From the NCBI GenBank assembly GCA_023387695.1, contig JAEWHT010000044.1, positions 1-22,823 on the forward strand: a stretch of 22,823 bases of DNA, given 5' to 3'. The notes beneath the pieces were generated by a model. That model was not told the origin of the DNA. It did no database searches and saw nothing but the letters and a program-made list of their open reading frames with translations. The stretch's first letter is position 1. Each line of letters begins with the position of its first letter. Below, one piece after another: positions 21,905-22,823 of this stretch. This DNA comes from Pseudomonadota bacterium. GTDB lineage: Bacteria; Pseudomonadota; Alphaproteobacteria; Rhizobiales; Xanthobacteraceae. Both the position numbers and the translations under genes were made by a program.

Positions 21905-22823
21905 ATGCCGATCTATAAAGCCCCCGTCGAAGACGTGAACTTCCTGATGAACGACGTCTTCCAGATCGACCGCTACGACAATCTCGCCGGCTTCTCCGAT
22001 GCGTCGAGCGACGTGCGCGAGGCGATCCTGGGTGAAGCGGCGAAGCTCGCCGAAGAAGTGCTGCAGCCGCTCAATCGCGTTGGCGATCTCGAAGGCTGCA
22101 AGCGCGCCGATGACGGCAGCGTCACCACGCCGAAGGGCTTCAAGGACGCGTTCAAGCAGGTGGCTGAAGGCGGCTGGCTTGGCTTGTCGGCGCCGACCGA
22201 GTTTGGCGGCCAGGGTCTGCCGGTGACGCTGTCGCAGGCGGTCAACGAATTCCAGATCTCCGCCAACATGGTGTTCTCGATGTATGGCGGCCTCACCATG
22301 GGCGCGACCGCCGCGCTCATTGTTCACGGCTCGCCTGAGCAGAAGCAGACCTACGTTCCGAAGATGGTCGCCGGCGAATGGACCGGCACCATGAACCTGA
22401 CCGAGCCGCATTGCGGCACCGATCTCGGCATGCTCCGCACCAAGGCGGTGCGCCAGGCCGATGGCAGCTTCAAGATCACGGGCACCAAGATCTTCATCTC
22501 GGCCGGTGAGCATGATCTCGCTCCGAACATCATCCACCTCGTGCTCGCCCGCATCGAAGGCGCACCCGCCGGCATCAAGGGCGTGTCGCTGTTCGTGGTG
22601 CCGAAGTTCATGGTGAATGCCGACGGTTCGGTCGGTGCCCGCAACGGCGTGGTGTGCGGATCGATCGAGCACAAGATGGGCATCCACGGCAATTCGACCT
22701 GCGTGATGAACTACGACAACGCCACCGGCTGGCTGATCGGCGAAGAGAACAAGGGCATGCAGGGCATGTTCGTGATGATGAACGAGGCCCGCCTCGGCGT
22801 CGCCGTTCAAGGTCTCGCGCAGT
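21905..22823 (+). CDS. Acyl-CoA dehydrogenase, N-terminal part (runs off window)
   Basis: About 306 residues are visible of a flavoprotein that would oxidise an acyl-CoA at the alpha-beta bond. The start MPIYKAPVEDVNFLMNDVF and the extra N-terminal helices are those of the long, roughly 600-residue group that includes DmdC and FadE-like enzymes. Further features are GLSAPTEFGGQGLP, the FAD-contacting MNLTEPHCGTDLG (about 163-175), KIFISAGEHDL and HKMGIHGNSTC. The catalytic glutamate and C-terminal domain lie beyond the window. DmdC acts on methylmercaptopropionyl-CoA, but general fatty acyl-CoA use is equally likely. The start is supported by GGGAGA seven nt upstream. It follows the SnoaL-like gene, and the operon is divergent from padR. 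Confidence 0.92.
   Translation, partial: MPIYKAPVEDVNFLMNDVFQIDRYDNLAGFSDASSDVREAILGEAAKLAEEVLQPLNRVGDLEGCKRADDGSVTTPKGFKDAFKQVAEGGWLGLSAPTEFGGQGLPVTLSQAVNEFQISANMVFSMYGGLTMGATAALIVHGSPEQKQTYVPKMVAGEWTGTMNLTEPHCGTDLGMLRTKAVRQADGSFKITGTKIFISAGEHDLAPNIIHLVLARIEGAPAGIKGVSLFVVPKFMVNADGSVGARNGVVCGSIEHKMGIHGNSTCVMNYDNATGWLIGEENKGMQGMFVMMNEARLGVAVQGLAQ

Overview
The window is high-GC, densely coding alphaproteobacterial DNA, most likely from Bradyrhizobium or a close relative (Bradyrhizobiaceae). I infer this from remembered protein families and from intergenic palindromic repeats typical of that group; no search was run. It looks like ordinary chromosome apart from an IS30-type transposase tail at the left edge.

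Layout. 1-192: end of an IS30-family transposase against a host palindrome. 171-1651 (-): an exported alpha-carbonic anhydrase with a perfect FNR/FixK-type box upstream, and a LexA/CI-like S24 regulator that has alanine at both catalytic dyad positions. 1995-3433 (+): DUF952 gene overlapping pyrD. 3579-5279 (-): MATE transporter and a small DUF6460 membrane protein. 5552-14079: a DNA-repair island. ATP-dependent ligase and beta-CASP exonuclease overlap on the minus strand; Lhr-type helicase and PdeM phosphoesterase lie on the plus strand. A TPR-methyltransferase and an orphan branched-chain amino-acid-type binding protein sit between the two halves. 14076-16738: LysR regulator divergent from an EamA transporter and a metallo-beta-lactamase-fold hydrolase. 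16854-20366 (-): a 1170-residue PodJ-like polarity protein with coiled coil, one membrane span and Sel1 repeats. 20715-22823: PadR regulator divergent from a SnoaL-like protein and an acyl-CoA dehydrogenase that runs off the window.

How the parts work together. The ligase, exonuclease, helicase and phosphoesterase form the known ligase-associated repair set, here in two divergent halves. Three regulator-target arrangements can be read from the DNA: a FixK/FNR box before the carbonic anhydrase, a LysR-type palindrome between lysR and eamA, and two palindromes lying in fully overlapping divergent promoters between padR and the SnoaL/acyl-CoA dehydrogenase operon. Most gaps above 100 bp hold a palindromic repeat, each of a different type. 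I found no tRNA, rRNA, CRISPR array or prophage. The best candidates for new biology are the dyad-less S24 regulator, the split repair island with its embedded methyltransferase, the oxygen-type box before the carbonic anhydrase, and the PadR promoter knot.
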